NCBI RefSeq assembly: GCF_000215995.1 | Contig: NC_015680.1 | Coordinates: 1,501,160 to 1,565,159 of the forward strand | Length of the DNA stretch: 64,000 nucleotides | Reading direction: 5' to 3' | Origin: Pyrococcus yayanosii CH1 | GTDB taxonomy: Archaea; Methanobacteriota_B; Thermococci; Thermococcales; Thermococcaceae | Part shown: positions 8,940 to 18,002 of the stretch, in pieces | Layout of the letters: each line of letters begins with the position of its first letter | How positions within the stretch are numbered: the first letter of the stretch is position 1 | Position numbers and translations under genes: made by a program | The notes under the pieces: generated by a model | Databases searched by the model: none | Seen by the model: the letters and a program-made list of their open reading frames with translations, nothing else | What the model was told of the DNA's origin: nothing

Positions 8940-9341
8940 TTATTCAGACCTCTCACAGAGCTCGAGGAGAACTCCCGTAACGCTCTTCGGGTGCACGAAG
9001 GCTATCTTGGCGCCCCCTGCCCCTATCCTTGGTTTTTCATCTATGAGTCTGTACCCCTTCCTCTTCAGCTCCTCAAGCTTAGCCTCTATGTCCTCGACCC
9101 CGATGGCTAAGTGGTGGATACCCTCACCACGCTTCTCTATGAACTTTGCTATGGGGGAGTCCTCGCTCGTTGCCTCAAGGAGCTCTATTCTGCTCTCTCC
9201 AACCCTTATGACGGCCACCCTGACCTTCTGGTCGGGGACTTCCTCGACTTCCTCAACCTTGAAACCAAGACCCTCCCAAACCTTTATGGATTCATCCAAA
9301 TTCTTGACGGCTATACCAACGTGGTCAATCTTCTTGAACAT
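8940..9341 (-). CDS. mce: Methylmalonyl-CoA epimerase
   Basis: This 133-residue protein of the vicinal-oxygen-chelate fold has the epimerase start [15 protein letters not shown] (metal ligand His), the mid-protein [10 protein letters not shown] (second ligand region) and a C-terminal [18 protein letters not shown] with the ligand Glu. It interconverts the R and S forms of methylmalonyl-CoA. Its ATG directly abuts the MeaB stop, and the B12-binding mutase subunit lies upstream, so the three form one operon read leftward. The large catalytic mutase subunit is not in the window. Confidence 0.92.
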   Translation of the reverse strand: MFKKIDHVGIAVKNLDESIKVWEGLGFKVEEVEEVPDQKVRVAVIRVGESRIELLEATSEDSPIAKFIEKRGEGIHHLAIGVEDIEAKLEELKRKGYRLIDEKPRIGAGGAKIAFVHPKSVTGVLLELCERSE

Positions 9342-10298
9342 TCATACCACCTCCAAAAGGGTTCTCGTGATAAGATCCGCTGCCGAGTAAGGATCGGTTT
9401 CCCTCCTAACGACACTCTCAACGACCTTGGAGAGTTCTCCCCTCTTAATTGCGTCCTCAACCCTTCTCGCGATCCACCCCGAGACTATAGTCTTTATCTC
9501 CTCCTCGGCTCTGAGTCTCCTTTTCTCCTCTATTTTCCCGGACGTCTTCATGAACTCCATATGCCTTTTAATGGCCTCCCAGAGCTCTCCTATACCCTTC
9601 CCTGTCGTCGCTACCGTCTCGACGATGGGGGGCCTCCAGCCTCTTTCCCTCCATTTGTCGGCCTCCAGGTCGAGAGTTAGCTCGAGCTCAAAAATTGTTG
9701 CTTCAGTCCCCTCCCTGTCGGCCTTGTTGACGACGAATATGTCTGCTATCTCCATGAGGCCGGCTTTTATGGCCTGCACATCATCGCCAAGACCCGGAAC
9801 GGTTACGAGGACAACGGTGTCGGCCGTCTTGACGATATCGACCTCGATCTGGCCAACACCAACGGTCTCCACGAATATGACATCGCATCCGTAGGCGTCA
9901 AGCACCTTTATGGCGTCTCCCGTGGCCTTGGCTAGGCCCCCTAGGGAGCCGCGAGTGGCCATGCTCCTTATGAAGACTCCTGGATCGGTGGAGTGCCTCT
10001 GCATCCTTATCCTGTCCCCGAGCAGGGCCCCGCCCGTAAAGGGGGATGTCGGATCAACGGCTATGACCCCGACGACTAGGCCTTCCTTTCTGGCCTCCTT
10101 GATGAGCTTGTCGAGAAGCGTTGACTTTCCGGCGCCCGGAGGGCCCGTCACGCCCACTATGTAGGCATTGCCGGTCATCGGGTATATCTTCCTGATTATC
10201 TCCTTCGCCTTCTCCTCGTCGTTCTCGACAAGGGTTATAAGCCGGGCAACGGCTCTTTTGTCCCCTTTCTTCATCCGCTCTATGAGGTCGTCTATCAT
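9342..10298 (-). CDS. meaB: Methylmalonyl-CoA mutase-associated GTPase MeaB
   Basis: This 318-residue G3E-type P-loop GTPase has Walker A GPPGAGKSTLLDKL near residue 54, the TSPFTGGALLGDRIRM segment, the FVETVGVGQ switch region, and NKAD for guanine recognition. MeaB gates cofactor B12 loading onto methylmalonyl-CoA mutase and protects the enzyme from inactivation. It lies between the mutase small subunit and the epimerase in the same orientation, which supports this role over the older ArgK kinase name. Confidence 0.92.
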   Translation of the reverse strand: MIDDLIERMKKGDKRAVARLITLVENDEEKAKEIIRKIYPMTGNAYIVGVTGPPGAGKSTLLDKLIKEARKEGLVVGVIAVDPTSPFTGGALLGDRIRMQRHSTDPGVFIRSMATRGSLGGLAKATGDAIKVLDAYGCDVIFVETVGVGQIEVDIVKTADTVVLVTVPGLGDDVQAIKAGLMEIADIFVVNKADREGTEATIFELELTLDLEADKWRERGWRPPIVETVATTGKGIGELWEAIKRHMEFMKTSGKIEEKRRLRAEEEIKTIVSGWIARRVEDAIKRGELSKVVESVVRRETDPYSAADLITRTLLEVV

Positions 10299-10338
10299 GC
10301 CGAACCCCTGGAGGAATTATCCAGACCTAATATAAAGG

Positions 10339-10770
10339 TTAGGCTCCTCTAAACTTCTTGAGCTTCGGGACGTTTTCGTCTATGAAGCTGATTATCTTTT
10401 CAAGCGGGGTTCCCGGGCCGAAGACCTCGGCGACTCCCATCTTCTTAAGCTCTTCAGCATCATCAGGCGGGATTATACCTCCGGCCACAACTAGAATGTC
10501 TTTGTTGGGCTTCAAGCCCTTTTCCTCCAGGAGCTTCAGTATCTTCGGGATGAGAACCATGTGGGCCCCTGAGAGTATGCTTATGCCGAGGACGTCTGCG
10601 TCCTCTTGTACTACGGCCTCCGCTATCTGCTCGGGCGTCTGCCGTATTCCCGTGTATATAACTTCAAAACCCGCATCGCGTAAGGCCCTCGCCACGACCT
10701 TTGCTCCCCTGTCGTGACCGTCAAGCCCGGGCTTGGCGATGAGAACCCTAACATTCGACCTCTCGACCAT
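10339..10770 (-). CDS. Methylmalonyl-CoA mutase, B12-binding subunit
   Basis: This 143-residue stand-alone B12-binding domain has the DxHxxG motif as LDGHDRGAK, with the lower-ligand His, followed by [10 protein letters not shown] and [11 protein letters not shown], the typical dimethylbenzimidazole-pocket segments. In Thermococcales the mutase is split into a large catalytic and this small corrinoid subunit. The start at 10770 follows GGTGGTGCTC; a longer frame reaches 10794. The TATA-like GTTTAAATAC on the minus strand lies near 10803-10812. It heads the mutase-meaB-mce operon. Confidence 0.92.
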   Translation of the reverse strand: MVERSNVRVLIAKPGLDGHDRGAKVVARALRDAGFEVIYTGIRQTPEQIAEAVVQEDADVLGISILSGAHMVLIPKILKLLEEKGLKPNKDILVVAGGIIPPDDAEELKKMGVAEVFGPGTPLEKIISFIDENVPKLKKFRGA

Positions 10771-10833
10771 GAGCACCACCAAAATTTTGTTCACTAAAAA
10801 TAGTATTTAAACGTTGCCAAACGTCAAGAATTT

Positions 10834-10846
10834 GGATAATTTATCC
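10834..10846. promoter_or_regulatory. Perfect 13-bp palindrome GGATAATTTATCC
   Basis: Six-base arms around a central T lie in the divergent spacer between the mutase subunit gene (minus) and the PP-loop gene (plus), just upstream of the likely TATA boxes of both. A copy with one mismatch lies before nrdD at 55687-55699. A regulator-binding site is a reasonable inference; the regulator is unknown. Confidence 0.4.
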
Positions 10847-10886
10847 TTGGAAAAGGGCTAAAAGGCAGCCCCTTGAATCGGCCTTC

Positions 10887-11480
10887 ATGAAGGTCTATCA
10901 CCTTTTCAGCGGAGGCAAGGATTCGTCGCTGGCAGCTTGGATACTAAGTCGGCTTGGCTACGAAGTTAAGCTTGTGACCGTGACCTTCGGTGTTCTTGAT
11001 GCGTGGAAGTATGCGAGAGAGACCGCGGAGAGTCTCGGCTTTGATCATGAGGTCATGGAACTCCCCAGAGGAATGCTCGAAAGGGCCGCCGCCATGTGCA
11101 TCGAGGATGGCAGGCCGGGAAGAGCAATCCAGTTCCTCCATGAAAGGGCTCTAGAAACTCTGGCCGCCAGAAGGGGTGTAGAGAGAATCAGCGACGGCAC
11201 GAGAAGAGATGATAGAGTTCCCTTCCTCGATCTGCCGAAAGCCCGCTCCCTCGAAGATAGATTCAACGTCGCCTACATAAGGCCCCTCCTCGGTCTCGGC
11301 CACAGGACGATAAGGGAGCTCGTTGAGAAATTATTCCTCGTTGAGATCCGGGAAAGCGAAGAGATTAAAAAGTCGGACTACGAGGTCGAACTCAGACACA
11401 TCCTCAGGGAGCTTGGTCATGATCCAGCCCGGATATTTCCCAAGCGGCACTTGCAGTCGAGGGTGCTGGGATGGAGATGA
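10887..11480 (+). CDS. PP-loop ATP pyrophosphatase-like protein
   Basis: This 197-residue protein opens with MKVYHLFSGGKDSSLAAW, the SGGxDS PP-loop of the adenine nucleotide alpha-hydrolase superfamily. Further parts include ISDGTRRDDRVPFLDLPKA, which resembles the substrate-adenylating region of ExsB or tRNA-thiolation relatives. The partner substrate is not recognisable. The ATG is probably leaderless, with CTAAAAGG about 25 bases upstream. Its stop codon is shared with the C box of a C/D sRNA candidate immediately downstream. Confidence 0.75.
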   Translation: MKVYHLFSGGKDSSLAAWILSRLGYEVKLVTVTFGVLDAWKYARETAESLGFDHEVMELPRGMLERAAAMCIEDGRPGRAIQFLHERALETLAARRGVERISDGTRRDDRVPFLDLPKARSLEDRFNVAYIRPLLGLGHRTIRELVEKLFLVEIRESEEIKKSDYEVELRHILRELGHDPARIFPKRHLQSRVLGWR

Positions 11481-11528
11481 TGACCTCGGCAGGTTGCTGA
11501 GCGGTGATGACGATCTTGAGTGCTGATT
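11475..11528 (+). ncRNA. C/D box sRNA candidate overlapping a stop codon
   Basis: All four boxes are present in order: C box ATGATGA (11477-11483), D' box CTGA (11497-11500), C' box GTGATGA (11504-11510) and D box CTGA (11523-11526). The guide before D' is 13 nt and the guide before D is 12 nt, with a 3-nt gap between D' and C', as in archaeal box C/D RNAs that guide 2'-O-methylation. The C box includes the TGA stop of the PP-loop gene, and the D box ends against the 3' end of the convergent gene. No target was assigned. Confidence 0.85.
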
Positions 11529-13209
11529 AACGCACGAAGATTGCCAGCCTCCTTATCTTTATCTGAACGTTGTACTCCCTTGAAACTTCCCTTATGAGCC
11601 TTGTGATGATGTCCGTAGCATTCCTCTTTACTTCTTCACCCGAGACTCCTGAGAACACACCGAACAGCCCCTCCTCCTCAAGCTTCGCGAGGCTGACCTC
11701 TATCGAGACCTCCACAGCTGAGCCCTGTACATCCCACTTAAGCTTGACCCATCTGAGGGTTGCCCTAGGAATAGCTCTCAGGGCGTCCTGCATCTTTCTC
11801 CTAAGGACCTCTATGGCGGGTTCAACACGGCTCTTAAGCAGAATTTCCTCGCTTTCCTTTTTCTTGTCCTCCATCAGATAGGCGAGCTCATCTACTCCGG
11901 CCTCTTTCAGCAATTTTTCCACTTCCCTCTCAAGCTCCGCTTTCTTCTTGAGAACCTCTGAAACTTTGGAGGATACCTCTTCCTCTGCTGGTTTTTCGGC
12001 TCTCACGACTACCTTATTAACCCAGACGTACTTGTTGAGAATCTTGCTGAGCTCAGAGGCGTGCTTCTTTGCCAGAGAGGTTACGTAGGACTTAAGTTTG
12101 GCTTCGTCCATGTTAGGAGCTGTTCCCTCCAGGTAAACGTTTATCTCGTGCTCCCTGACACCCCCATAGACCTCTATTTCAAGCCTCTTCACCCGTATTC
12201 CGCTGTTTTCTATGTCCTTAAGAAGAGTCCTCGCAAACCCTGTAAAGTACGTCTTGAACTCGGGATCAACTGTCAGGAAGAGGTTGGGCCCCAGCTGTGT
12301 CGTCGGCGGCTTCTTGAGCCTCCATAGTTCCATGTCCTCCCTCTCTCTAGTTTCCATGGCCTCCACGCGCTCCCCAGCTATTACCTCGACCTTAAGGCTC
12401 TTCACGAGAGGCTTTAAGCCGGAAATCCTGCCTATCTTGGGCACGTGCTTGTTGAGTATGAACATGGCCTTTCTCTTTGTTATCTCAGCCTTCTTCTCAT
12501 CCTCAATTATAATGCCAAAGGTTCCCGTTATATTCACGATACCCGTCCCTATCTCGCCCCTCATCTCGACTCGCTCAACTTTAGCTTCAAGGTCCTCTAT
12601 CTCCCCCTTTGTGAGCCTGATGTATTCCTTGAAGGCTTCCTCAATCTTGGGTTTCAGGGATTCATCTCCCGTAACCTCTATTATGACCTCGCCCCGTGGA
12701 ACCGGCTTGGGTTTAGGTTTTGTGGCTTTTCTCTGCCTCTCCTGCTTCCTTCTCTCTTCCTCTTCCGCAGCCCTCTCAGCTTCCGCCCTCTCTATGGCGG
12801 TATTTATCTTCTCCTTGGCTTCCCCGCCGAAGAGGTCCTGAAGAGGTACAGCGTGCGTCTTAGAGTATAGGCTCAAGTTCTCGGCGAGGGTTAGCTTGAA
12901 GGACAGGTCGTCGAGAGGGTAAACGTCTATAATGAGTGGGTTGTTTACAACCTCCGCGAGCTTTCTGAGAGCTTCGTCTCCCTCAATCCGTCTATTTTCA
13001 TCTACGAGCTCACACTCGGTGGCGAGAGCTCTCGATGAGTCTATGAGAAGCTCGAAGTAATATCTGCCTTTTTCATCCTTGGCGAAAACCCTCACGTAGG
13101 CTCCTCTGGCCTCAGAACTCTTCAGTACATCAAGAATTGCTTTCAACGCTTCCACTCCCGAGAGGCATACGAAATTCTCAAGCACTGGTTTAGCGTTCGT
13201 TAACTTCAT
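11527..13209 (-). CDS. Large charged protein of unknown function with coiled-coil segments
   Basis: This 560-residue protein has an N-terminal alpha/beta region (about 1-130) that loosely resembles DUF2226-type proteins. A Glu/Lys/Arg-rich linker (AERAAEEEERRKQERQRKA near residue 150) follows, then two or more similar alpha/beta repeats ending in positions such as GIVNITGTFGI and EINVYLEGTAPN, and a coiled coil around residues 425-460. I see no catalytic motif, signal peptide or membrane helix. The ATG at 13209 follows GGTGATGG; the frame opens at 13221. It faces the RCK-DHH gene across a divergent promoter containing CTATATATAG. Confidence 0.65.
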   Translation of the reverse strand: MKLTNAKPVLENFVCLSGVEALKAILDVLKSSEARGAYVRVFAKDEKGRYYFELLIDSSRALATECELVDENRRIEGDEALRKLAEVVNNPLIIDVYPLDDLSFKLTLAENLSLYSKTHAVPLQDLFGGEAKEKINTAIERAEAERAAEEEERRKQERQRKATKPKPKPVPRGEVIIEVTGDESLKPKIEEAFKEYIRLTKGEIEDLEAKVERVEMRGEIGTGIVNITGTFGIIIEDEKKAEITKRKAMFILNKHVPKIGRISGLKPLVKSLKVEVIAGERVEAMETREREDMELWRLKKPPTTQLGPNLFLTVDPEFKTYFTGFARTLLKDIENSGIRVKRLEIEVYGGVREHEINVYLEGTAPNMDEAKLKSYVTSLAKKHASELSKILNKYVWVNKVVVRAEKPAEEEVSSKVSEVLKKKAELEREVEKLLKEAGVDELAYLMEDKKKESEEILLKSRVEPAIEVLRRKMQDALRAIPRATLRWVKLKWDVQGSAVEVSIEVSLAKLEEEGLFGVFSGVSGEEVKRNATDIITRLIREVSREYNVQIKIRRLAIFVR

Positions 13210-13323
13210 TACCATCACCATTACCTATATATAGCTGACAAGTTACATTCGGAGAGGAGCGATGTTAAGCCACAGATAGATACATGTGGGCCAATATTTA
13301 AACATTATTGATGGGTGAAGGGC

Positions 13324-14790
13324 ATGAGGGTGCTCGTACTCGGTGGCGGAGTGCTAGGAAGGGCAATTGCCGAGGCCCTTACGGGAGAGTTCGACGTCAC
13401 TGTAATCGAAAGGGATGAGATAAGGGCCCAGGCACTCGCCGAGAGTGGTCTCCAGGTTGTTCAGGGCGATTTCTCATACACGGCAACCCTCCTAAAGGCT
13501 CACGTGGAGAGGGCAGATCTCGTGATAATCACGACGATGGATGTCAAAACAATAGCTAAAACCGTGCACGTGGTCAGGACAAACAACAAAAGTGTTCCGA
13601 TCCTCGTGATACTGCCTGAGGACATCTCCGCCGAGGACGTGGAGAACATTCTCAGGGAGGAGTATGAGAGCGACTCCAAGATTGATTACGTGATAAACCC
13701 GCGGAGTGCTATAGTTAGATCTGTCCTTGAGACCGTGGAAAAGGTTGGGGAGAGAAAGAACTCCTTCAAGCTACTTGAGAAGCTCAATGAGATAAAGGAG
13801 AGGGGCGACACCCTCCTGATAGTCATGCATGACAATCCCGACCCGGACAGCATGGCGAGCGCTTCCGCCCTCGCAACAATAGCCCAGACGGTTGGTCTGA
13901 GGCCTATGATAGTTTACGGCGGGGAGATAACCCATCATCAGAACAGGGCTATGGTTAACGTCCTCGGCATGGATTTCAGGAAAGTTTCGAGGGGAAGCTA
14001 CGAGATAAAGAGGCACCCGGCGATAGCCATTGTGGATGCTCAACCCAATGGTAACATAACGATTCTGGATGAGGATGACCTGAGGAAGGTCCAAATAATT
14101 ATAGACCATCACCAGATGCTCCAGAATCTCAGGGAGAGGCTTCCCGAGGGTTGCCTGATTGACATAAGACCCGACGTGAACGCAACCTCATCCATAATGG
14201 TGGAGTACCTGAGATCCCTCGAGATACCCGTGACCGAAAACCTCGCGACCGCCCTCTTCTATGGCATGTATGTGGACACAAAGAAGTTCTCGAAGCTGAG
14301 TCGTGTGGACCTTAAGGCGATTGAGTTTCTGGCCGGAAATGTTGACTACGACCTCCTCAACAAGATCGAATTCCCCGACATCTCCACCGAAACAGCGGAG
14401 ATACTGGCGAGGGCTATAATGAACAGGAGGATATACAAGAACGTCGTCATAAGCAATGTGGGCTTCATAACCAACAGAGATGCGATAGCAGAGGCTGCAG
14501 ACTTCTTGCTCCGCCTCGAGGGTATAACGACCGTCCTAGTCTTCGGCATAGTTGACGACAGGATAGAGATATCGGCGAGAACGAGGGACGTGAGGGTTAA
14601 CATAGGAAAGGTTCTCAAGGAGGCCTTTGGCGACATAGGGAGCGGGGGAGGGCATGCTCAGGCTGGTGGGGCCCGCATAAATCTTGGTATATTCAAGTTA
14701 GCTAAGGACAAGGTCTCCTTGCTGAGGCTTGTGGAGGAGGCCATAACGGAGAAGTTTCTTGAAGCCCTCGGGATGAGGGAGGGCGCCTGA
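13324..14790 (+). CDS. RCK (TrkA-N) and DHH phosphoesterase fusion protein
   Basis: This protein of about 488 residues joins an N-terminal NAD-binding RCK domain (VLVLGGGVLGRAIAEAL, acidic VIERDE, about residues 1-140) to a DHH-DHHA1 phosphoesterase. The DHH motifs are DNPDPDSMAS and IIDHHQ, and the DHHA1 end carries GSGGGHAQAGGARI. DHH-DHHA1 proteins hydrolyse cyclic dinucleotides, linear dinucleotides or nanoRNA; the RCK part may bind NAD(H) or a cyclic nucleotide. The ATG at 13324 follows GGTGA; a GTG at 13315 is in frame. TATTTAAA at about 13294 is the likely TATA box. It is followed without a gap by the DHPS-like gene. Confidence 0.88.
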   Translation: MRVLVLGGGVLGRAIAEALTGEFDVTVIERDEIRAQALAESGLQVVQGDFSYTATLLKAHVERADLVIITTMDVKTIAKTVHVVRTNNKSVPILVILPEDISAEDVENILREEYESDSKIDYVINPRSAIVRSVLETVEKVGERKNSFKLLEKLNEIKERGDTLLIVMHDNPDPDSMASASALATIAQTVGLRPMIVYGGEITHHQNRAMVNVLGMDFRKVSRGSYEIKRHPAIAIVDAQPNGNITILDEDDLRKVQIIIDHHQMLQNLRERLPEGCLIDIRPDVNATSSIMVEYLRSLEIPVTENLATALFYGMYVDTKKFSKLSRVDLKAIEFLAGNVDYDLLNKIEFPDISTETAEILARAIMNRRIYKNVVISNVGFITNRDAIAEAADFLLRLEGITTVLVFGIVDDRIEISARTRDVRVNIGKVLKEAFGDIGSGGGHAQAGGARINLGIFKLAKDKVSLLRLVEEAITEKFLEALGMREGA

Positions 14791-16317
14791 GTGAGGATAC
14801 TCCTTGTTACGGGGAGGCTGGCCGAGCCGCTCGTTAGGAAGTATGGAAAGGGATGCGACGTTTTCGTAACACCTGTTAGCGTTGCAGCCTTCTTGACTCC
14901 TCGCATGATAGCGGACTATCTTGAGAGGGCGGGAATCAGGGACTACGACATGATACTCATTCCTGGCCTCGTCAGGGGTTCTGCGGAAGAAGTCGAGGAG
15001 CGGATAGGAGTTCCGACCTTCAAGGGACCGAGGAACGCCGTTGACTTGCCTGCCGTTTTAAATGCAGTCCGAAAGGGCTTCAAGCTTAGCAAGACTGTCC
15101 CCGCTGACGACCTCTTTTCCTTTGACGCCCTCAGGCGGGTTGAGGACATAAGGAACAGGACGAGAAACAGGAAATACATCGAGGAGGCCCTCAAGAGGCC
15201 CGGGAACTTTCTCGTGGGAGGCCTTCCCGTGGGTCTCGACTTCCCCCAGAGGATTCTCGCTGAGATCGTTGACGCCCCCAGGCTAGGCGTTGAAGGTGCC
15301 GTGGAGAGAGCCATCTACTATCTCAGGGAGGGAGCTGACATCATAGATGTCGGCATGGTGGCAGGCGAGGAGAACGTTGACTTCGTTGAAGAGGTCCCTG
15401 AGATAAGGGAGGCCCTTAGGGAGAGGGGTTATAAGCCGCCCATAAGCGTCGATTCCCTGAACGAAAGGGAGCTTGAAGTTGCGATCGACGTAGCTGATTT
15501 GCTCCTTAGCATAGACTACGGGAACGTTGAGACCCTCGTTACGGAGAAGCCGGTCGTTCTCATACCAACGAACCAGAGGGAGGGCCTGTTCCCGGAGGGG
15601 CCCGAGGAGAGGGTGAGGCTTCTGGAGGGTCTGAAGAAGAAGGCCCTCGACCTCGGTTATAAGCGGGTCATCGCCGACCCAATCCTTGAACATCACCCGC
15701 ACTTAGCCCGCTCCATCGCCACCTTCCACCTTTACAGGGCCCGTAACCCAAGGGACATCATGCTGGCCGGCGTCGGCAACGTCACGGAGATGACGGACGC
15801 GGACAGTCCGGGTATAAACGCCCTTCTCGCGGGAATAGCCTCTGAGCTCGGAATATCTCTCCTCCTCACAACAGAGGTCAGCCCAAAATGTAGGGGAAGC
15901 GTAAGGGAGCTGAAGAGGGCCATTGACATGACGCTTTTAGGTTCCCTGAAGGACGTGGGTCTGAACCTCCTGATACTTAAGGACAAGCGGTCCGTCAACC
16001 TTACGTTCGATCCAGCAGAGAATATCGTGGAGGCGGAGAAGAGAGAGGTTGAGCTAGAGCCGGTGTACTTCCGGATATACATTAGGGAGGGTAAGATTTG
16101 GGTAAACGCCTACCGAGGCACGTCCTTAATTCTAACGGTAGTTGGCAACGACCCTGCCGCCATAATGGATACCCTGCTCGACAACTTCAACATCTCTCCC
16201 CGTCATGCCTTCTATCTGGGCAGGGAGCTTGAGAAAGCCTACACCGCCCTTAGGCTCGGAAAGGATTACGTCCAGGAGGCCGAGATCTTTCCCGACTTTT
16301 ACACGCCGGAACTGTGA
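14791..16317 (+). CDS. Dihydropteroate synthase-like protein
   Basis: This 508-residue archaeal protein has an N-terminal domain of about 150 residues (family-specific, with FKGPRNAVDLP) and a TIM-barrel pterin-binding domain with GADIIDVGMVAGEE and PISVDSLNERELEVA, which match the DHPS core motifs. The family is annotated as dihydropteroate synthase-like, though Thermococcales do not make ordinary folate, so a modified pterin pathway is likely. Translation starts with GTG right after the TGA of the RCK-DHH gene, implying coupled translation. Confidence 0.8.
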   Translation: MRILLVTGRLAEPLVRKYGKGCDVFVTPVSVAAFLTPRMIADYLERAGIRDYDMILIPGLVRGSAEEVEERIGVPTFKGPRNAVDLPAVLNAVRKGFKLSKTVPADDLFSFDALRRVEDIRNRTRNRKYIEEALKRPGNFLVGGLPVGLDFPQRILAEIVDAPRLGVEGAVERAIYYLREGADIIDVGMVAGEENVDFVEEVPEIREALRERGYKPPISVDSLNERELEVAIDVADLLLSIDYGNVETLVTEKPVVLIPTNQREGLFPEGPEERVRLLEGLKKKALDLGYKRVIADPILEHHPHLARSIATFHLYRARNPRDIMLAGVGNVTEMTDADSPGINALLAGIASELGISLLLTTEVSPKCRGSVRELKRAIDMTLLGSLKDVGLNLLILKDKRSVNLTFDPAENIVEAEKREVELEPVYFRIYIREGKIWVNAYRGTSLILTVVGNDPAAIMDTLLDNFNISPRHAFYLGRELEKAYTALRLGKDYVQEAEIFPDFYTPEL

Positions 16318-16411
16318 GGTCCCTCCTTTCTCCTAAGTAAGCCCTTTCGGGCGTTCTTTCCTTCGAAACGTTTATAACCCCTTCCGAGAAGATGGCCTGA
16401 GGGTGAGGATT

Positions 16412-16579
16412 ATGCAGCCTAGGCGTAAGAAGAAAATGGAGGAGTTCGAGGAGGAGCCCCTCGTCGAGGAGGAAGAGGAGTGGCTTGAGGAGGATTGGGA
16501 AGAGGAGGAGTGGTACGAGGAGGAGTTTGAGGAGGGCTGGGAAGAGGAGGAAGAGTGGGAGGAAGAGGATGAGTGGTGA
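16412..16579 (+). CDS. Small Glu/Trp-rich acidic protein
   Basis: This 55-residue frame begins [16 protein letters not shown] and continues as repeats of Glu-rich blocks separated by Trp ([18 protein letters not shown]) to a final EDEW. More than half of the residues are acidic, and the first eight include four Lys/Arg. TATA-like GTTTATAA lies near 16370, with GGTGAGGATT just before the ATG. Its stop lies inside the start of the Nip7-like gene, an 11-base overlap in another frame. A role as an acidic tail or chaperone-like partner is only a guess; it could also be low-complexity sequence, but the start signals argue for a gene. Confidence 0.6.
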   Translation: MQPRRKKKMEEFEEEPLVEEEEEWLEEDWEEEEWYEEEFEEGWEEEEEWEEEDEW

Positions 16580-17081
16580 GCTAAGAGTTAGGAGGCTCTC
16601 CGCCTGGGAGTTTGACTTACTTTTGAAGGAGGCCGAAAAGCACGGGGAGCTTGTCCATGATTTCTTTGCTCTCGTCGAAGGAAGGTTTCGGGACGTTTAT
16701 GCCGTCAATGAGGAGGTCTGGAGAAGAGTCGAGGCTCTTGGAATGAGGCCCTACGCTTTTGGAACCTTCGTCGGAACGATAAAGGTTGATGAGAGTCTCG
16801 TCGAAAAGTTTTATCCTAACATTGAGTTCTTCTACTTTGTTGATGTGCAGAAGAACTATGCCGTTCTTGGTCCGAAGGCTGCCTTTCTCTTCACGACGGG
16901 AAAGGACGTTCCAAGGAGGGGTGTCAGAAAGCTCGTATGGAGGGGAAGCAAGCGACTCGTGATCTTTGACGGGCAGGGTAACATAATAGGCCTTGGCCTC
17001 GTGGATCCTAAGGACGAGGAGAGGTTCATAAAAAACATGGGGGACGTGGGTGAGTTCCTAAGAAGAAAAAGGAGAGAATAA
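16569..17081 (+). CDS. Nip7-like PUA domain protein (ribosome biogenesis)
   Basis: This 170-residue protein matches the layout of Nip7/UPF0113: an alpha/beta pre-PUA domain ([19 protein letters not shown], then [11 protein letters not shown] near residue 58) and a C-terminal PUA domain ([24 protein letters not shown]) ending in [10 protein letters not shown]. Nip7 proteins bind RNA and aid large-subunit assembly. The ATG at 16569 lies inside the acidic protein's last codons; the upstream open frame is just another frame of that gene. It runs up to the convergent protease gene. Confidence 0.8.
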   Translation: MSGELRVRRLSAWEFDLLLKEAEKHGELVHDFFALVEGRFRDVYAVNEEVWRRVEALGMRPYAFGTFVGTIKVDESLVEKFYPNIEFFYFVDVQKNYAVLGPKAAFLFTTGKDVPRRGVRKLVWRGSKRLVIFDGQGNIIGLGLVDPKDEERFIKNMGDVGEFLRRKRRE

Positions 17082-17082
17082 G

Positions 17083-17925
17083 TTACTTGTTTCCCTCTTG
17101 CTTGACGGGATAGGGTATGAACTCCACGGTTCCCCTCTGCTTCACTGGCTGCTTGTAAAGCTCCATCAGAGCGTAGACCTCCTCGGGGACATCTGTCTCG
17201 ACATGGAGGCCGAGCTTTTTGGCTTCCTCCACTGTTATTGGATAATCGTGGGTCCAACGACCCTCTGTGAGTATCTGGGCGAGCTCCCTGGCTTTCTCGT
17301 CTCCATATTTGTCCTTCAGGAGCTCATATACAAAGTCTCTGACCTGCCTGACGGCCTTCTCCGCGACATCTGCCAGTATGAGTGTCTCATCGTCTACCTT
17401 GTCAACGCCCTTCTTCTCGACAGCCCTTAGTATGCTCGGCGCTGGGTACTGGCCCAGCTGAGGGTCAACGGGACCGAGAACGGCGTGGGGATCCATTATT
17501 ATCTTGTCTGCCGCGAGTGCAATCAGCGTGCCACCGCTCATGGCGTAATGGGGTATTATCACCCTCGTCTCAGCCGGATGGTCCTTCAGAGCTTTGGCTA
17601 TCTGGGCCGCCGCAAGGACCAGGCCGCCGGGTGTGTGGATAATAAGGTCTATTGGTTTGTCCTTTGGTGCCATCCTTATAGCCCTCAAAACCTCCTCGCT
17701 GTCCTCTATGCTTATGAACCTGTAAACGGGGATGCCAAAGAGACCTATGCTCTCCTGTCTGTGGATGAGGGTTATCACGGTGGAGTTCCTCTTCCTTGCA
17801 AGCCTTTCAAGTATCTTGGCTCTCGCGAACTGCAGTTGGCGATACTGCATCTGGGGCCAGAGGAGGAGGTATAGGAAGAGGAACCACCAGATGAGTGACC
17901 CTAAAAAGCCGCCGAGGGTGTCCAT
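17083..17925 (-). CDS. Membrane-anchored Clp-fold serine protease (SDH family)
   Basis: This 280-residue protein has one N-terminal membrane helix (about residues 5-25, LIWWFLFLYLLLWPQ) and then a ClpP/SppA-type domain. Candidate active-site parts are IIHTPGGLVLAA, the nucleophile segment HYAMSGGTLIALAADKI, and DPHAVLGPVDPQLGQ. Archaeal members with this SDH (Ser-Asp-His) signature are thought to process membrane or secreted proteins. The ATG at 17925 follows GGTGCC; the frame runs on to 17982 but that stretch holds the promoter. Confidence 0.85.
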   Translation of the reverse strand: MDTLGGFLGSLIWWFLFLYLLLWPQMQYRQLQFARAKILERLARKRNSTVITLIHRQESIGLFGIPVYRFISIEDSEEVLRAIRMAPKDKPIDLIIHTPGGLVLAAAQIAKALKDHPAETRVIIPHYAMSGGTLIALAADKIIMDPHAVLGPVDPQLGQYPAPSILRAVEKKGVDKVDDETLILADVAEKAVRQVRDFVYELLKDKYGDEKARELAQILTEGRWTHDYPITVEEAKKLGLHVETDVPEEVYALMELYKQPVKQRGTVEFIPYPVKQEGNK

Positions 17926-18002
17926 CGTAGGCACCGGATTTAAGCTTGAGGTGGAAGCCTTAATAACGTTTCGTTTTACCAAATGGGAGGGGGAGGCTTG
18001 TC

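Noticed and set aside
16390-16415. CTGA and GTGAGGA close together before the acidic gene, like D' and C' boxes
   Set aside because: No C box upstream and no D box downstream at the right distances.
16485-16568. Basic N-terminal extension of the Nip7-like protein (Arg/Lys-rich)
   Set aside because: It is another frame of the Glu/Trp-rich gene; the ATG at 16569 fits the family start.
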